A stretch of 64,000 nucleotides of DNA from Phyllostachys edulis (GCA_036346405.1 CM070568.1:9988221-10052220), one strand, 5' to 3'. Counted from the first letter of the stretch, positions 32,701-45,290 are shown. The notes: a model not told the origin generated them from the sequence alone. A program made the numbers and translations.

Positions 32701-34442
32701 ATAGAAATAAATGATTATTGGATACCGGATTTTAGAGGTAGATTGTTGTTGATGTTGGATTAATAAAGATTGGATGATAGATAGATACTATAGTCAAATC
32801 TTGAATTGTTGATTCTAGAAATAGATTGTCATTGGATATCAGATTATCTAAAAATTTGATTATAGGATTACATAGTCATTGGATTGATAGATATCGGATT
32901 ATAAAATTTGAGTATAGTTAAATATTTGGATCAATTGAAGTTGGATCATAGAAATAGACTTATACGGTGTAGATTGGACTAATGAATTTTGGATTCTTTG
33001 AAGGTTGGATTATCACAATCTTGATGGATTACATCTTGATCTCGTTCTTGACAAGTCTTGGACATTTAACCCTCGCCTAGATAAAATCTAGTTGATACAA
33101 TAGTATAAACTAGAACATTTTGAGAAAGATTATGCTTAGCAATGCTTAGACCCAAAAATGTTTGATTTGGGAAACTTTCACCAAAAATCAAATATTGTTT
33201 AAGAATCTATGGCATTGGTTTGTCATGGAAGTTTTGTCGTAAATGAATCGAGAAAAATAAAATAAAATTATGGTTTGTACTTGGGCGAAATGGTTGTTTG
33301 GATGGTGCATGTTAATGCAGGATCGAGTCATTTCCATGATCGAGGCCCATGGGTTTTGTGGAAAGTCGCCCAAGTCGATTGAGGACCAAGCCTCTGGCGT
33401 TCCTTTGCTATGCCTATAATGGGCTATGCCTCACCGTCTGACCACATGTCCTCGAGAATGGGGCGAGGACACGCTAATTAATTTGTAAAGTTACATCGCG
33501 GTTGATCTGTTTATGCGTGGGCGGTCTTTCATGGCCATTTCTTTTGACAAAGTCTTTCATGACTATTGTTCCCTTTGGCGCAAGAGGGGCTAGGAACTCT
33601 GATTTCTATTCCAAAGGGGCGAAACCTTAGCGAGGGAAGCTGCGGTGGAATGGCGCATTGTAAAGGCCTTGGCACGTGCTCTAGGCCCTTACCTAAGGTA
33701 GTGAGTGGTGGCATAGATATATGGGATAAACTAGAGAATTCGTGTCTTGTGGGTAAAGTGTACAACCTCTGCAGAGTGTAAAACTATTCGAATAGCCGTG
33801 TCCACAGTCATGGACATGCTAGCAAAGCCACTCAAAGTTAGACTTTGGTTTTGATTTGAAAAGACTTTGTCAACTAGTTTATCCAAATGGGATTCGGGCG
33901 GTTAGCCATTGTGATAGGAGGGTATCCTTCACCATTCTTGTGTGAATATTATCTGACTATAAAATTGATTTAGAAAATGAATTTTAGTTATAGAATAACT
34001 GCTTTGGAACTTAGTACAAGTATTCTGAGAAAATCTTTGTTTTATGCAAATTCAACCATATTAAGCTTTCCTTTGAGATATCCATATATGCATGTCATTA
34101 CATTACTTGGCAGGTGTAACTTGCGAGCACGGTAGTTGTGCTCATTCTTGCTTAATGCAAATAATTTGAGAGGAGAAGGACTTTGCCACGGTGTGGATCT
34201 CGGCGACTAGGCCGCTTCCAGTTGATTGCTGTGGCGGTCTTGAGACCCTACTACTTTTTCATCTTCATTGTGTTTATTTTATTGTTGGCTGTAAGCCTCC
34301 TTTGTAATCAACTTTGTTGTTATTTATTAATAAAGTTGTGATATGATTTTGTTACCATATTTGTTTCTTGTGTGGACTAGCTAACGATCATGGGACTAGT
34401 TGAAATGCCTGAGGATTAGGAGTGTTAATCCCGGGTCTTACA
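29741..34442 (+). repeat. Nested gypsy-type LTR (probably solo), about 4.7 kb
   Basis: The sequence starts AGTAACATCCCAA, where TGTAACATCCC is the start of chromovirus LTRs such as the one at 40192-52250. It ends CCCGGGTCTTACA, matching the TCCTTACA end. A TATA-like box (TATAAGAGG) lies at 30870-30878. 33745-33815 (GGGTAAAGTGTACAACCTCT region with CTATTCGAATAGCCG) is close to the reverse of 40960-41025 in the complete element. The tail has AATAAAG and TGTAATCAA transcript-end features near 34300-34340. No pol genes are seen. Flanks (AACAC and AAACC) do not give a clean target duplication, so the exact ends may be off by a few bases. Confidence 0.65.
32500..33000. repeat. Degenerate AT-rich short repeats
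   Basis: Variants of GGATTAT, GAAATAGATTAT and ATTGGAT recur every 20-40 bp across about 500 bp inside the nested LTR. The pattern is irregular, as if an old microsatellite-like array had decayed. Confidence 0.55.
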
Positions 34443-34650
34443 AAACCAACCCCCAACTTCATGATTGCAGCGAAGAGTACTTGAGCATCGAGTGCCATTG
34501 ATAGGCAGGTACTGTTTGGCTGCCTACAGATTGGCATTATGAAATGTTGCATAGATATGCTATAGACTAGATTTTGCTTTCCCTTGTGATGCAGCCTATT
34601 GTAGTGTATTGGCCAGCCCACACTTCTGCATGCCCATAAAGTGTGCGCAC

Positions 34651-34675
34651 AGAGAGAGAGAGAGAGAGAGAGAGA
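34651..34675. repeat. Microsatellite (AG)12
   Basis: Perfect AG run after GTGTGCGCAC. Confidence 0.9.
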
Positions 34676-35905
34676 CTTAAAGCTCTATATCTTTTTTTCT
34701 CTCTCTCATATCTCCAATGTGGCAGGGGAAGAGGAAAGATTGTGCATGACAAGATGTTTGGATTGGGGGAGGTTAGAGTTTTGATCATACTTGTGATATG
34801 TCAAGGAAGATCTTGTGGATAATGCACATATCACACATGCACACATGCACTTGCGACACAAGGCTGTTTGCATCTTTGCAAACCTGTGACCATGCACTCA
34901 TGCCATGGAAAGACACGTCACTGAATCTTTGTGAACCAGCTCAAAACCATTCAAACCACTGAGGGTCCTCTGTGTTTCAGTGTCCCCTTTAGTTTGTTCT
35001 CTACTTTCTTTTGTCTCTACCTATCTCTGAAAAAAGTTTTTTTGTAGGAGTAGTGTTCACTACTGGTTGCTTCACTTGCCATGCCACAAGCTTATAATTG
35101 CAGAAACAGCCTTCAGGCTTAGAAGGGTATATATGTTTCCCTTTTTCTTTTGATTAACATGAAATTTTATGGATTTAGAGTAAAATTGGTGTCCATCAAC
35201 CATCTTATTTATTCTCATTATGTATTACTAGACAAACATATTTACTTCTTCAGTTCATAGTTTAATTCCCTACTTTTCTTAAAACTGGATAATGATGTCC
35301 TGTTTTTCAGATACTGCCTTGTGAGCTTATAGGTATTTTTTGCTAAGTAGACACTTAAGGCATTACTCTTGAGCTGCTAAATTATATCTTATATTGGTTC
35401 AATTTGTTAAGTTACAACTATCATTCATATGCACAAAGATTGCTTGTTATTAGATGTTCTCGCTACTCAACAAAATACATGATTAGCAACAGATTTGCTT
35501 ATAATCTGGGACTAGCCCTTAATTTCTTATTTATCACAAACTTTCCAAAGCTCATCCTTTTGAATATGAGCTCAGTTACCAATTATTTTTGGATTATTTT
35601 GTGTCATTTAACCCCAATGGAAGTTGTTAATTAGTCAATTCTTATTGTCTAGAATGTGACTATAGTTAATCATACTCTTCTGGACAGCTAGATGATGCTC
35701 TTCAGTAAAACCTTATTTACTCTTCAGGATAGCTAGATGACGCTCTTCAGTAAAACCTTATTCTACATTTTCCTTGTCTTTCTTCCATGAGCGATCTGTG
35801 TTAAACTTTGGACTTTGGAATTTGGATGTATTCATGAACATATCCAACTATGGTCTATAAATTATAATAGCATCTTATGTAATATTTGAATGTTCTGATT
35901 TGCAG

Positions 35906-36955
35906 ATCTATGTGGTTGATTCATTGGATAATGAGAGAATCGAAAAAGCCAAAGCAGAGTTTCAGGTTTTATAAATTGTTATAACTGCTCATTGCCGACT
36001 TAAGTTTACTTTATTCATCAAGCTAATATTTGGCAGCTTTGTTGCGAGCAATAATTAATGATCCTTTGATGCTTACTTGAGTGTCATATTGGTATTTGCT
36101 AATAAACAAGATATGGTAAGGAAACAAAACTCGACCACTACTTTTAACGTAAACATGCTTGAATATGTACTTATTTTAACTCTCATATACCTTGACTCTG
36201 TAACATCTTGTCCCACTAAGCAATATATAACTTCCTATTTCTTGTAGTAAACTTTGATGTCTAAGCCTTCTAAATTTTCATGTATACGCACACATTCATA
36301 TACACCAAGAGGCACCTTTGCCTATTTTTAATGTAGAATTCTTTGTATCAAGATAAATAGATAATGACACATTTGAGCTGTTTACATTGTACTCATGTGG
36401 TGCTTTTGTGGAAACTATGTGACATCTCACAATATATTATTCCCAGGAATGCTGTAAGTTGCACCTGAATTGATTTTGTGAAATTGGATTGTTACATTTG
36501 TAATATTTAGTTTAAGTTGTAGTGTAGATGAGATTGTGCTTCTGCAACATTTCTTGATTTGAAGCGGTTACTGCATGGCAGCATGAGTATAATGTCATCT
36601 GTTATCAAACAAGTCATTATAGGATGCAAGTTGCCACTTGTTGTTAAGGATGATAGGTGAACAAATAGATGACAACGTATAGATTTGTTGTCTCTCTTGT
36701 GCATTTTATCTAGGATAAACCCTCTAGAACTATCTATGCTGCTCCTTTCTTAATGGAATTTTTCTTGTTCTGTCAGAAAGGGGCAATGAAGAGGGCCTTG
36801 GCCTCTATGATTTGAAGAACCGCATCCGGCACATCCAAGGCTCTTGTGCCCTCAAAGGTGATGGTCTTTATGAGGGCTTCGACTGGCTGGCAAGTACTCT
36901 AAAGGAACTGCAAGCTTCAAGTCGCCTACCCTCAGGAGGGACCTCGTTGTTCTAA
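35906..36955 (+). pseudogene. ADP-ribosylation factor (ARF) GTPase fragment, C-terminal exons
   Basis: There are three exons. 35906-35965 gives IYVVDSLDNERIEKAKAEFQ with a GT donor. About 36049-36115 gives IINDPLML, a small frame fault, then SVILVFANKQDM with a GTAAG donor; NKQD is the guanine-binding G4 motif. 36777-36955 gives GLYDLKNRIRHIQGSCALKG, DGLYEGFDWLASTLKELQAS and a Ser/Gly-rich end with TAA. ARF GTPases recruit coats to Golgi membranes. The N-terminal half with the P-loop and switch I is missing. In the last exon about 18 bases after GGCAATGA are deleted, breaking the frame. This is a captured, dead fragment. Confidence 0.87.
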
Positions 36956-37924
36956 GTAGCAAGTCTGCCTATAAGATCCTTCCGCTGATACTAACAACCC
37001 TAAATCAAAGACAATTAAAAGATCGTGATGACAAAGATCTTATAATCACATATTACATCTGCATACTGAGAGATATTGAGTAGTACTACAGCACGCAAGT
37101 TGATGAAATGCCGATGAATGGTGTCGATCTAATCTGAGCATGGGTGTGGTTTTGGTGGAAGTGTTTGGAGTGCCTGGATTGTTGTAACTTGAAAGAAGGG
37201 TTGCGAATCTTTGTAATTGGATTGAAGTGGTCTCCTTGCTTTGGGTCGTGTTATGAACTGTATATATTTTAGCACTAGCTCATGTAACACTATATTTGCA
37301 TTCTGCTCTGGACCATGCAACTTTTGTTCGTTTAGTGCAACAACGATTTGGTGTTGGATTTTCGTTGATATGCAGTGGTGTTAATGTTTACTCTTGTGGT
37401 CTGGCCTCAACCAGATTCTTGTCATGGGCTTTTTTTGTTATGTTTGTTGTTTTTTTCGTAGGCGTTAATCTGGTTTTTAGCCTGAGGTTTATCATGTGTG
37501 CGTCAGTATACGCTTGGTTTGGACAATAGGGAAGCATATGTATATATGCAAAATTGTGCGTGTGAAAATTCAATAATAATACAATGAGCACCAACAAGCT
37601 AGCTAGCTAGCTTACGTGAAACATTACATACAGGAGTGACGGTGTGCTCACCAATCAACATTGTAGGGTGAGCCAATCCTTTTGTTTCATCTACGTATAA
37701 ACTTGAAAACTGATGATGATTCTTAATAAAGGAAAAAAGTATTTGTGGCACTCAGGCTGATGCTGACATTTTAAGTCTTAGCGTAGAGGTACAGTTTGAA
37801 GATTACATATACGATGTTAAACAGAAACTTATCGAAGTAAGAAAGGTCCTGCCTGAATTCAAGATTGAGATGGGTCTGTCAAGTTTGTCAGCGAGTCTTA
37901 TGTATCAAGCTCTTACCTTTCTTT

Positions 37925-37956
37925 CATTCCGTTGTAACGCACGGGCACCTTACTAG
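37925..37956 (+). mobile_element. Helitron B 3' terminus
   Basis: CCGTTGTAACGCACGG can fold into a short hairpin and is followed by GGCACCTTACTAG, then T. It differs from the terminus at 17437 at only a few positions, so the two share a transposase source. Confidence 0.88.
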
Positions 37957-40186
37957 TAAAACAAAAAAGCATTTATGCAACTTATTTCTTTTTTTAGTAA
38001 CAATAGTAAGGGAAAAGCTAAAAAAATACAATACCTTTATTGGTGATAACAAGTGGTGGCATGCGAGAGGGTGCAGCGCATCGTCTCCTCAAGGATTGGT
38101 TGTCACCCAACCTTAGACATAAAGTATAAGGGCCATCAATGTTGTGAGAGCGGGAGAATAGACATGGGAGGATGTCCATGAGGGGTTTTGTGGAGGGGAG
38201 ACCTGATAGAGAGTCTGATGCTAGGGGATGACTAATTTAAACGGGGTGATATGGAAATCTGTAGTTGTTGGATAATGGCAGCGGTGGCAACAAGAAGATG
38301 AAGGGAATCTAGAAAATAGATTTTGATGTAATGAGATATGTAATCGAAATCATGTGTGGAGATTTGTAGTTGTTCTATCAAGGTGTGGCAGCAACAAGGA
38401 GAGAGTCGAGCAATTAGAGAAAGGTGTTAGGGAATCGGTAAGGGGGATGTGTGAGATTTATAGCCATTGGTACTAGGGGTGGCGGCGGCGAGAAAACGAA
38501 GGGGTGAGGAATTAGGGTTTGGGACGATGGGATGGCTTTAGTGATTAAAGGTGGAGATGCCTCCATACATATCAACGATCATAAACTAGACAGGTGTATT
38601 GGTGGGTGCACGATCATGTTTTCTAGGTAGTATGTTTATTTTTTATATATTTTGTAGTATAGAGCAGTAGACAGTTGAAACTTGCTTCAGCCAACATAAA
38701 CTTTCCCAAATTAACATATCATCACTTACTAAGAATCACTTATTTTGTGATTAATCCCAAACTTTACCATAAACCTCAATTGGGTCCACACTTTCAACTT
38801 TGTCAATCGAGTCCCCTAGCATTGACATTTGCTTCAGTTGGGTACTTTCCGTTGACCTAAAGTTGACCTGTTTGGTGTAAATATTCAGCAGAACTACATA
38901 ACGTATTTGGATACGGTACTGGAACCAGTGCAAGTAATATTTGGAGGCAAAATTTCCCTCCGTTATAACTTATAGCGTTATCTGCAAGAGATTTCAATCA
39001 TCCATCTAGTCCCCTCATTATCTATAGATGTCTTATCTCCACTGAAATAAGAAGCAGAAATTTCATACATGTCACTCATGGACATGAAAAACTCGGTACT
39101 AAACCACCTTACTGTTGTGTAATAACCGCCACGCTGCTCACCTTTAACGGATCAATGACCGCAATATCACACGCACGAGATCAATCACATATCGATAGAT
39201 GCAAACTGAAAAGTAGAGAGACGTAGTCCCCATAACTTTTCTTCTTTATTACAAATAACATGGTCCATGTCCCTGCATTTGTAGGGAGACCATGAACGTG
39301 CATTCTACTAGACTCTTGATGCGGCCAAGATTACTATCCCAACAGAAGTCTATGTTGTACACGTTTCCAATCAGAAGATCAATTCAGACTGTTTGGAAAT
39401 TGGCGTGAAGTTTTGGAAGGAATTTAATTTGGTTGGTATTAGTTGGAAAGAGTTTTACTCGGATACGTATTCAAAGGAAAGATTAGGAGATAAGAAGGAA
39501 GGTTATCAGCTGAGAACATTAAAAAATAAGGAGGCACTTCCCAAGTTGGTTTCGGTCGGTGCATAAAATGTTTGTCCTGTGTGATTTTCTTTCATTGTGC
39601 GATCTGACGGGGGCCACATGCTGCTGCCGTGTCAACTACGATCAGATGGCACACCAAAGTTTATTGTTGAGTCGGTTTGCATTAGTTAAATTCCATGTTT
39701 AATTGGTTCCAAGATGTAAAATGAACTAAAACACTAGTTTAAGTAACATTGAGTCGTATGGTTTATGAAGTTTATATTAGAGTCCAAGTCGAAAACATTG
39801 ATCATATACGTGCGTGAGAGTCCTAATCAGCCTTAAGGCCTTAGTGCCTATATGGTGCGCCTAATGTAAATGAGCATAGTTGAATTATGAGTTGAAAACA
39901 CGTGTGTGTTTTGGCTGTATGCCATTAGGGTTTATCCTTGCATCGAGGGTGTTCTTGATGAATCCATCGAAAGGGCTTCTTCGGGCGCGTGGGATTCAAA
40001 TGTGGTGTTGATTTTCATATGTTGGATCAATCGATCCCATATCTCTCGTTCAAATGCCGTGGTGTACGTCGGTTGAGGAATTCTATCTAGGGTTTTGGTT
40101 CCAAACTATCGAAACCATCTATTGCAATCTATATGATTCAATCTTTTAATTCGTGATCAATCCTTTGTTCACGGTTTGGACTTTGG
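37957..40186. other. Intergenic DNA between Helitron B and the gypsy element
   Basis: No gene is recognised. 38030-38560 is moderately G-rich without a long frame. 39700-40186 reads like the leader of an LTR element (TTTATCCTTGCATCG.., TCTATCTAGGGTTTTGG..) and is the sequence into which the gypsy element inserted; it continues at 52256. Confidence 0.4.
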
Positions 40187-40191
40187 AAGGC
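40187..40191. repeat. Gypsy target-site duplication, left
   Basis: AAGGC directly before the LTR start TGTAAGGACC. Confidence 0.9.
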
Positions 40192-42055
40192 TGTAAGGAC
40201 CTGACTTGAGAGGACCTGGAGAGGTCTCCTAGGAGGTCAACCAGGACCACCCAGGAGGTCGACAAGACCACCCGGAGGTCCCAGCCTCTATGCACAACGA
40301 GCTAGCCCCAAGATCAGCACGCTAACTCGCACAGAACCGGCAAGAGGTGACATCACATCCATTCAACAAACTTAAGATGAAGCAGGAAATAAACATATAG
40401 ATAGTCAACAGACCTTATGATCAAGCTTGTTTACAGGGGTGCCACGCAGGGCAAACAATAAAAAGAACACTGGCAACGGAAACAAAATACAGCGCGGAGC
40501 CACTCGGTGAGCCACAGGCTATCGAGTGGAGGGCGTCCCCTAGTCCACGAGGTCTTCAACGAACTCCTCCTCATAGTGCTCGGAGCACCCGAGGAGGTCT
40601 TCGGCTACGGATTAACCAGAGAGCACAAGACATTAGTACTTTGAATGTACTCAGCAAGCCATAGGGAAATAAATGCAATAACATTTATGCAAGGCTTGAC
40701 AAAGAAAAGTTGTATGGTTAGATTGCAGAAAGCAACATTTACTGGAAATACAATAAGTAGATTGCAAAGCTCAAGTTGAAAAGAGAATACATATTTAGAT
40801 CGGTTTTCTTTGAAAGCAACACACAACCACCCGGGACGCGTGCCCAGACCACCCACGATCACCCTGGTCGTGAGCACCGACAACACCGAACCAACCACGA
40901 CCACAATTGAGAAAATGTCTACCCCTTGCGTGAAGGAACCGGGCATGTCCATAACCGAGGACGCGGCTATTCGAATAGATTTTTACACTATGTAGAGGTT
41001 GTGTACTTTACCCACAAGACACGAAGTCCTCTAGTTGGTTGGGCACCCATCGATGCCCCTGCTCACTTCTTTTGGTAAGCAGTCTAGAGCTCGTGACAAG
41101 GCCTTTACAAAGGTCAGTCCAGACTTAGTTCTGCCCGCTGAGGATTCGTTTTAAAGGGCCCCCTCTTGCGCCATTCGACCACCACGACAGAACCGCATCA
41201 GGACCTCGCTAATTAGTTGGCCAGGACCACCCCATCCTGGACTTGTGGTTGCACGAGAGTGACCCAGATCGATGGCGTACAAGGTGAAGTCCTTAGTTGG
41301 CTGCTCAGGCGAGACATTTCGCAACCCATGTGCATAGCACCCACTACTCACTACCACCCACTCGCCCGAGCATAAAAATATTTTTCTGGTTCAACCCAGC
41401 CAAATGACCACCCAGGTCATGGCACTCAAATTTTATTAGCGGCAGCACATGCCACAGTTCCATAGTTCATTAGTCAAGTTCAATATTCTTTGACACATGA
41501 GATTACGAGACTGGTCATCTACTAGAGCATGGCTAAGCAATAAAGTGCAGCCATGTTGGTATACCAGGACATAACCAACTAGGATAACCCATCCTACGGA
41601 TGTCCAAGGGTACATGTCAACATGTTGTATTCAAACATACCAAGGAGTCTTACTGGCAAGTGGTGCTTAACTACTCCCAAAACTATTTTCATAAAAACTA
41701 GCCATGCAAGTTCATATAAAAACAATATACTTTTGGAAAATGGGTTCAACATGGTCAAAGGTCTATGACTTGCCTTCACGCAGAGGCCCAGCTTCTTCAG
41801 TTGAGAAAGCTGGGTCCAGGAGGTCTTCGAAAAAGCCGGATCCTACACGTTTTCGAAAAGAGCCAAGTCAATAAAAACAACTTCAAAAAGAAAACCAAAG
41901 AACTCACCAAACCAGAGCAGAAAGAAAGCAAAGATTTTGACAAAGGAAAGTGGTGGAACCACTTCAAAAGAGAGCTTGAACAAAGGTGGCCGGGAGAGCA
42001 AATGAGAGTGAGTGAGAGGGAGCAAAAAGAAGGGCAAAAAGAGCTCCCAGGCACT

Positions 42056-42064
42056 CTATTTATA
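42056..42064 (-). promoter_or_regulatory. TATA box of gypsy 3' LTR
   Basis: TATAAATAG on the minus strand at the same LTR position as 50754-50762. If active it would drive transcription leftwards towards Helitron B. Confidence 0.6.
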
Positions 42065-42389
42065 GCGGAAACGGGGGCCCGGGCGACCGGACGAGGCGGC
42101 AAGACCTGTGGAGACGCGGTGGGGTTCAGCGGAGGCAACAGCATTAAATGCGCACGTCGCTACAGAGGCAGCAATATTAAATGCGCACATCAATACGTTG
42201 ACAGCAACATTTAATGCGCGTGTCGCACGGGAAAAAGAAAGACGTCATGACCGAGAGGAGTGGTCGTGACCCCAAAAGGGAGTGGTCTTTGCAAGAAGAC
42301 CAAGAGGAGGTCGCTTCCGTGAGGGGAGGTCATGACCCAGAGAGAGGTCGCGACAAAACAACAAAAAGGAGAGGTCGCGGCAAAACGAC

Positions 42390-42665
42390 AAGAAAAGAAA
42401 AGGAGGTCGCGGCCTCAGAGGCGGGTCGCGGCAAAACGACAAGAAAAAGGAGGTCGCGTCCTCAAGGGAGGTCGCGGCAAAACGACAAAGGAAAGGAGGT
42501 CGCGGCCTCAAGGGAGGTCACGGCAAAACAACAAAAAGAGGATGTCGCGGCCTCAAGGGAGGTCGCGGCAAAACGACAAAAAAAGGAGGTCACGGCCTCA
42601 AGGGAGGTCGCGGCAAAACGACAAAGGAAAGGAGGTCGCGGCCTCAAGGGAGGTCGCGGCCCAGA
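42390..42665. repeat. Tandem repeat of about 48 bp in the 3' LTR
   Basis: The unit is built from GGAGGTCGCGGCCTCAAGGG and AGGTCGCGGCAAAACGACAA. About six imperfect units are present here; the 5' LTR has about four (51060-51235). The long frames across this array come from the repeat. Confidence 0.8.
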
Positions 42666-42839
42666 AGGGTGGTCTTTGCAAAAAGACCAAAAGAGATGGT
42701 CTTTGCAAAAAGACCAAAAGGGCGAGGAGGTCCCGAGGCTAGGAGGATACGTGCAGCGAAGCGGAGCCGTCTGATTCTAATTGGATGGTTCAAGTGGGCG
42801 CGCTCACGCGAAGAGAGAGAAAAGGGCTAAGGGGCGGAG

Positions 42840-43220
42840 AGATCTAGACTGGGGGAGGTCTGGACCCTTGGATCCAATGAAGGGAGGTCTAGACCCTCAG
42901 ATCCAAACGAAGGGAGGTTTGGACCCGCAGATCCAAACGAATGGAGGTCCAGGCGGCCAAGATGGAACACAAGGGAGATCTTGACGGTCAAGACGAACAC
43001 AGGGGAGGTCTCAACGGCCAAGATGGAACCAAAGGAGATCCTGACGGTCAGATCAAAACAAGGGGAGGTCCTGACGGTCAAGGTCTAACAAAGGGAGGTC
43101 TTCAACGATCAGGATAAACACAAGGGAGATCCCGATGGTTAAGATGAACACAAGGGTGGTCTCAACGGTCAGGATAAACACAAGGGAGATCCCGACGGTT
43201 AAGATTAACACAAGGGAGGT
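42840..43220. repeat. Degenerate repeat of about 35 bp in the 3' LTR
   Basis: Units combine GGGAGGTCT or GGGAGATCC, a GACGGTCAAGAT or AACGGTCAGGAT core, and GAACACAA or AAACACAA. About ten units; a similar array lies at 51400-51720 in the other LTR. Confidence 0.75.
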
Positions 43221-43785
43221 CTTAAGGGAGCACGGGGAGGTTGGGAGAATGGGGAAATCAACCCGAATTTAGAATTCAAAGTTCAAGGATGTTTGAAACA
43301 CAAACCCGAGCTTGGAACACCTCGAGGTGGTTGTGACCCAAAGGGGAGGTCAAAACCAAGGGAAGATTCAAACGGAGAATGAGGTTTGGACCACAAGGAG
43401 GTCTAAACAGGGAAGGTGGTTTAGATAAAAAAGGATGTCTAAACCCCGAAAATAGATTCAAACCAACAAAGAGGTCTGAAGAGATTCAAACCAACAAAGA
43501 GGTCTGAAGAAGGTCTGGACTAAAGGAAAGTCCAAGCAAAGGGCACAAGGGGAGGTCCAGAGAGGTCTGATCAAACAAAGAGAAAGGAAAGTAAGGCCAG
43601 AACTCGAACAACTCTAAACAAACCAAATTTTGGATTAGTTGAAGTTGGATTTAGTCATTTTAAACACTCGAATCTCTGAAAATCTCAGGTTAAGCTTTGA
43701 ACTCTCATCAAAACCAAATAGTTCTTTTTATTTTGAAAACTTTTAAGAACCCCAAAAAATTGGGATGTTACAGACCTACCCCCCC

Positions 43786-45290
43786 TTAAAGGGAATCTCG
43801 ACCCCGAGATTCGGGCTGGCTAGGGAATAGGTGCGGGAACTCGGTCTTCAATTCCTCTTCACGCTCCCAAGTGGCATCTTCTTCGGAGTGGTTGCTGCAC
43901 TGGACCTTGCAGAACCGGATGACCTTGCTTCTTGTCATGCGCTCGGACACTTCCAAGATCTTGACAGGTTGCTCCTTATAAGAGAGGTCTTCTTGGAGGT
44001 CGACTGCTTCTAGGGACATTTGCTCTTCTGGCACACGCAAGCACTTCCTCAACTGGGACACATGGAAGATATCGTGCACCCCTAAAAACTGAGGCGGAAG
44101 CTCCAACTTATAAGCCACTTCTCCTTTTCGCACAAGGACTATAAAAGGCCCGATGTACCTTGGTGCAAGCTTCCCACTAATTCTGAACCGACGCATTCCT
44201 TTGAGGGGTGATACCTTAAGATACATATGGTCTCCTGGGGCAAAAGCTAGATCTCAACGACGGTTGTCTGCATAGCTCTTACGCTCGCTCGGCGGTTTCG
44301 ACTTTTCTCTTATGGACTTGACTTGATCTTTGGCTTCCTTCAAGAGGTTAGGTCTGAGCACTTGGCCTTCTCCTGACTCTGTCCAATATAATGGGGTTCT
44401 ACACTTCCTTCCATAGAGGGTTTCAAACGGGGACATCTGCAGGCTCGACTGGTAGCTGTTGTTGTAGGAAAACTCTGCATAAGGTAACATTCGGTCCCAA
44501 CTGTTCTGGTTCCCTAGAGCATAGGCTCTCAACATATCTTATAAAATCTGGTTTATCCTTTCAGTTTGACCATCAGTTTGAGGATGGTAGGTTGTGTTGA
44601 AGTTCAGATTGGTGCCCAAAGCTTCATGTAGCTTCTGCCAAAATCTTGAGGTAAACTGAGATCCTTGATCCGATACAATCTTCTTAGGTACTCCATGCTG
44701 ACAAACAATCCTTGCCATGTATATTTATGCTAGCTTGTCTCCAGAGTAAGTGGTCTTGACTGGGAGGAAGTGGGCAACTTTGGTAAGACGATCCACCACT
44801 ACCCAAACAGAGTCATAACCAGCTTGGGTCCTGGGCAAACTAGTGATGAAATCCATACCAATCTCTTCCCATTTCCACCCTGGTATGCTCAATGGTCGCA
44901 AGAGTCCAGGAGGTCTTTGATGCTCAGCTTTCACTCACTGGCAAACATCACACCGTGCCACATACTCGGTGATCTCCCGCTTCATGCTAGGCCACCAATA
45001 TAATTTCTTGAGGTCTTGATACATCTTCGTGCTTCCGGGGTGGATGGATTACAAGGCTTCATGAGCTTCCTTGAGTATCAGCTGCTTGTGCTCTTTCTGA
45101 TCTGGCACACACATGCGCTTGCCGAACCAAACAGTCCCTTGCTCGTCTTCTGAAAACTCCAAGCACTTGCCCTCTTCATGTTGCTTTTGATCTCCTGGAT
45201 GTCCACATCTTCAACTGGAGCCTTCCTGACCTGGTCTAGAAGGGTGGGTTGGACTTCTAGAGCAGCCAGGAAGCCCTCTTCTACCAACTT
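43786..45290 (-). pseudogene. Gypsy integrase with C-terminal chromodomain
   Basis: The integrase is in pieces. The zinc-binding part reads ITEYVARCDVCQ then a stop (near 44935). The core follows: WEEIGMDFITSLPRTQAGYD, VWVVVDRLTKVAHFLPVKTT, then IVSDQGSQFTSRFW and YHPQTDGQTERINQ, giving the D, D and E of the active site, then stops near 44725 and 44536. The GPY/F-type region (KLAPRYIGPFIVL) and a chromodomain (PVKILEVSERMTRSKVIRFC through EEDATWEREEELKTEFPHLF) end the protein at 43786. Chromodomains of this kind guide insertion to marked chromatin. Inactive. Confidence 0.92.

Larger units (their letters stand above)
27573..37956 (+). mobile_element. Helitron B, non-autonomous, both ends present (10.4 kb)
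   Basis: The 5' end is TCTCTACTACTTAAATATTG after an A at 27572. The 3' end is a CCGTTGTAACGCACGG hairpin sequence followed by GGCACCTTACTAG at 37956 and a T at 37957. Insertion between A and T without target duplication is the Helitron rule. Inside are a C-rich leader, several gene fragments all in the plus strand (possible GNAT, an unassigned exon, ARF) and a nested LTR of about 4.7 kb. There is no Rep or helicase, so it would need help from another element. Without the LTR it would be about 5.7 kb. Confidence 0.83.
40192..43772 (-). repeat. Gypsy 3' LTR (3581 bp)
   Basis: Plus-strand ends are TGTAAGGACC and GGATGTTACA. It includes a TATA box on the minus strand (42056-42064) and two arrays of short repeats (42390-42665 and 42840-43220). 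It is about 200 bp longer than the 5' LTR, in part because it has more repeat units. Confidence 0.93.

Noticed and set aside
42290..42665. CRISPR-like array of regular short repeats
   Set aside because: The units are contiguous imperfect tandem repeats without unique spacers, in a plant LTR.
42214..42774. 186- and 136-codon Arg/Lys-rich frames
   Set aside because: They are translations of the 48-bp tandem repeat in the gypsy LTR.
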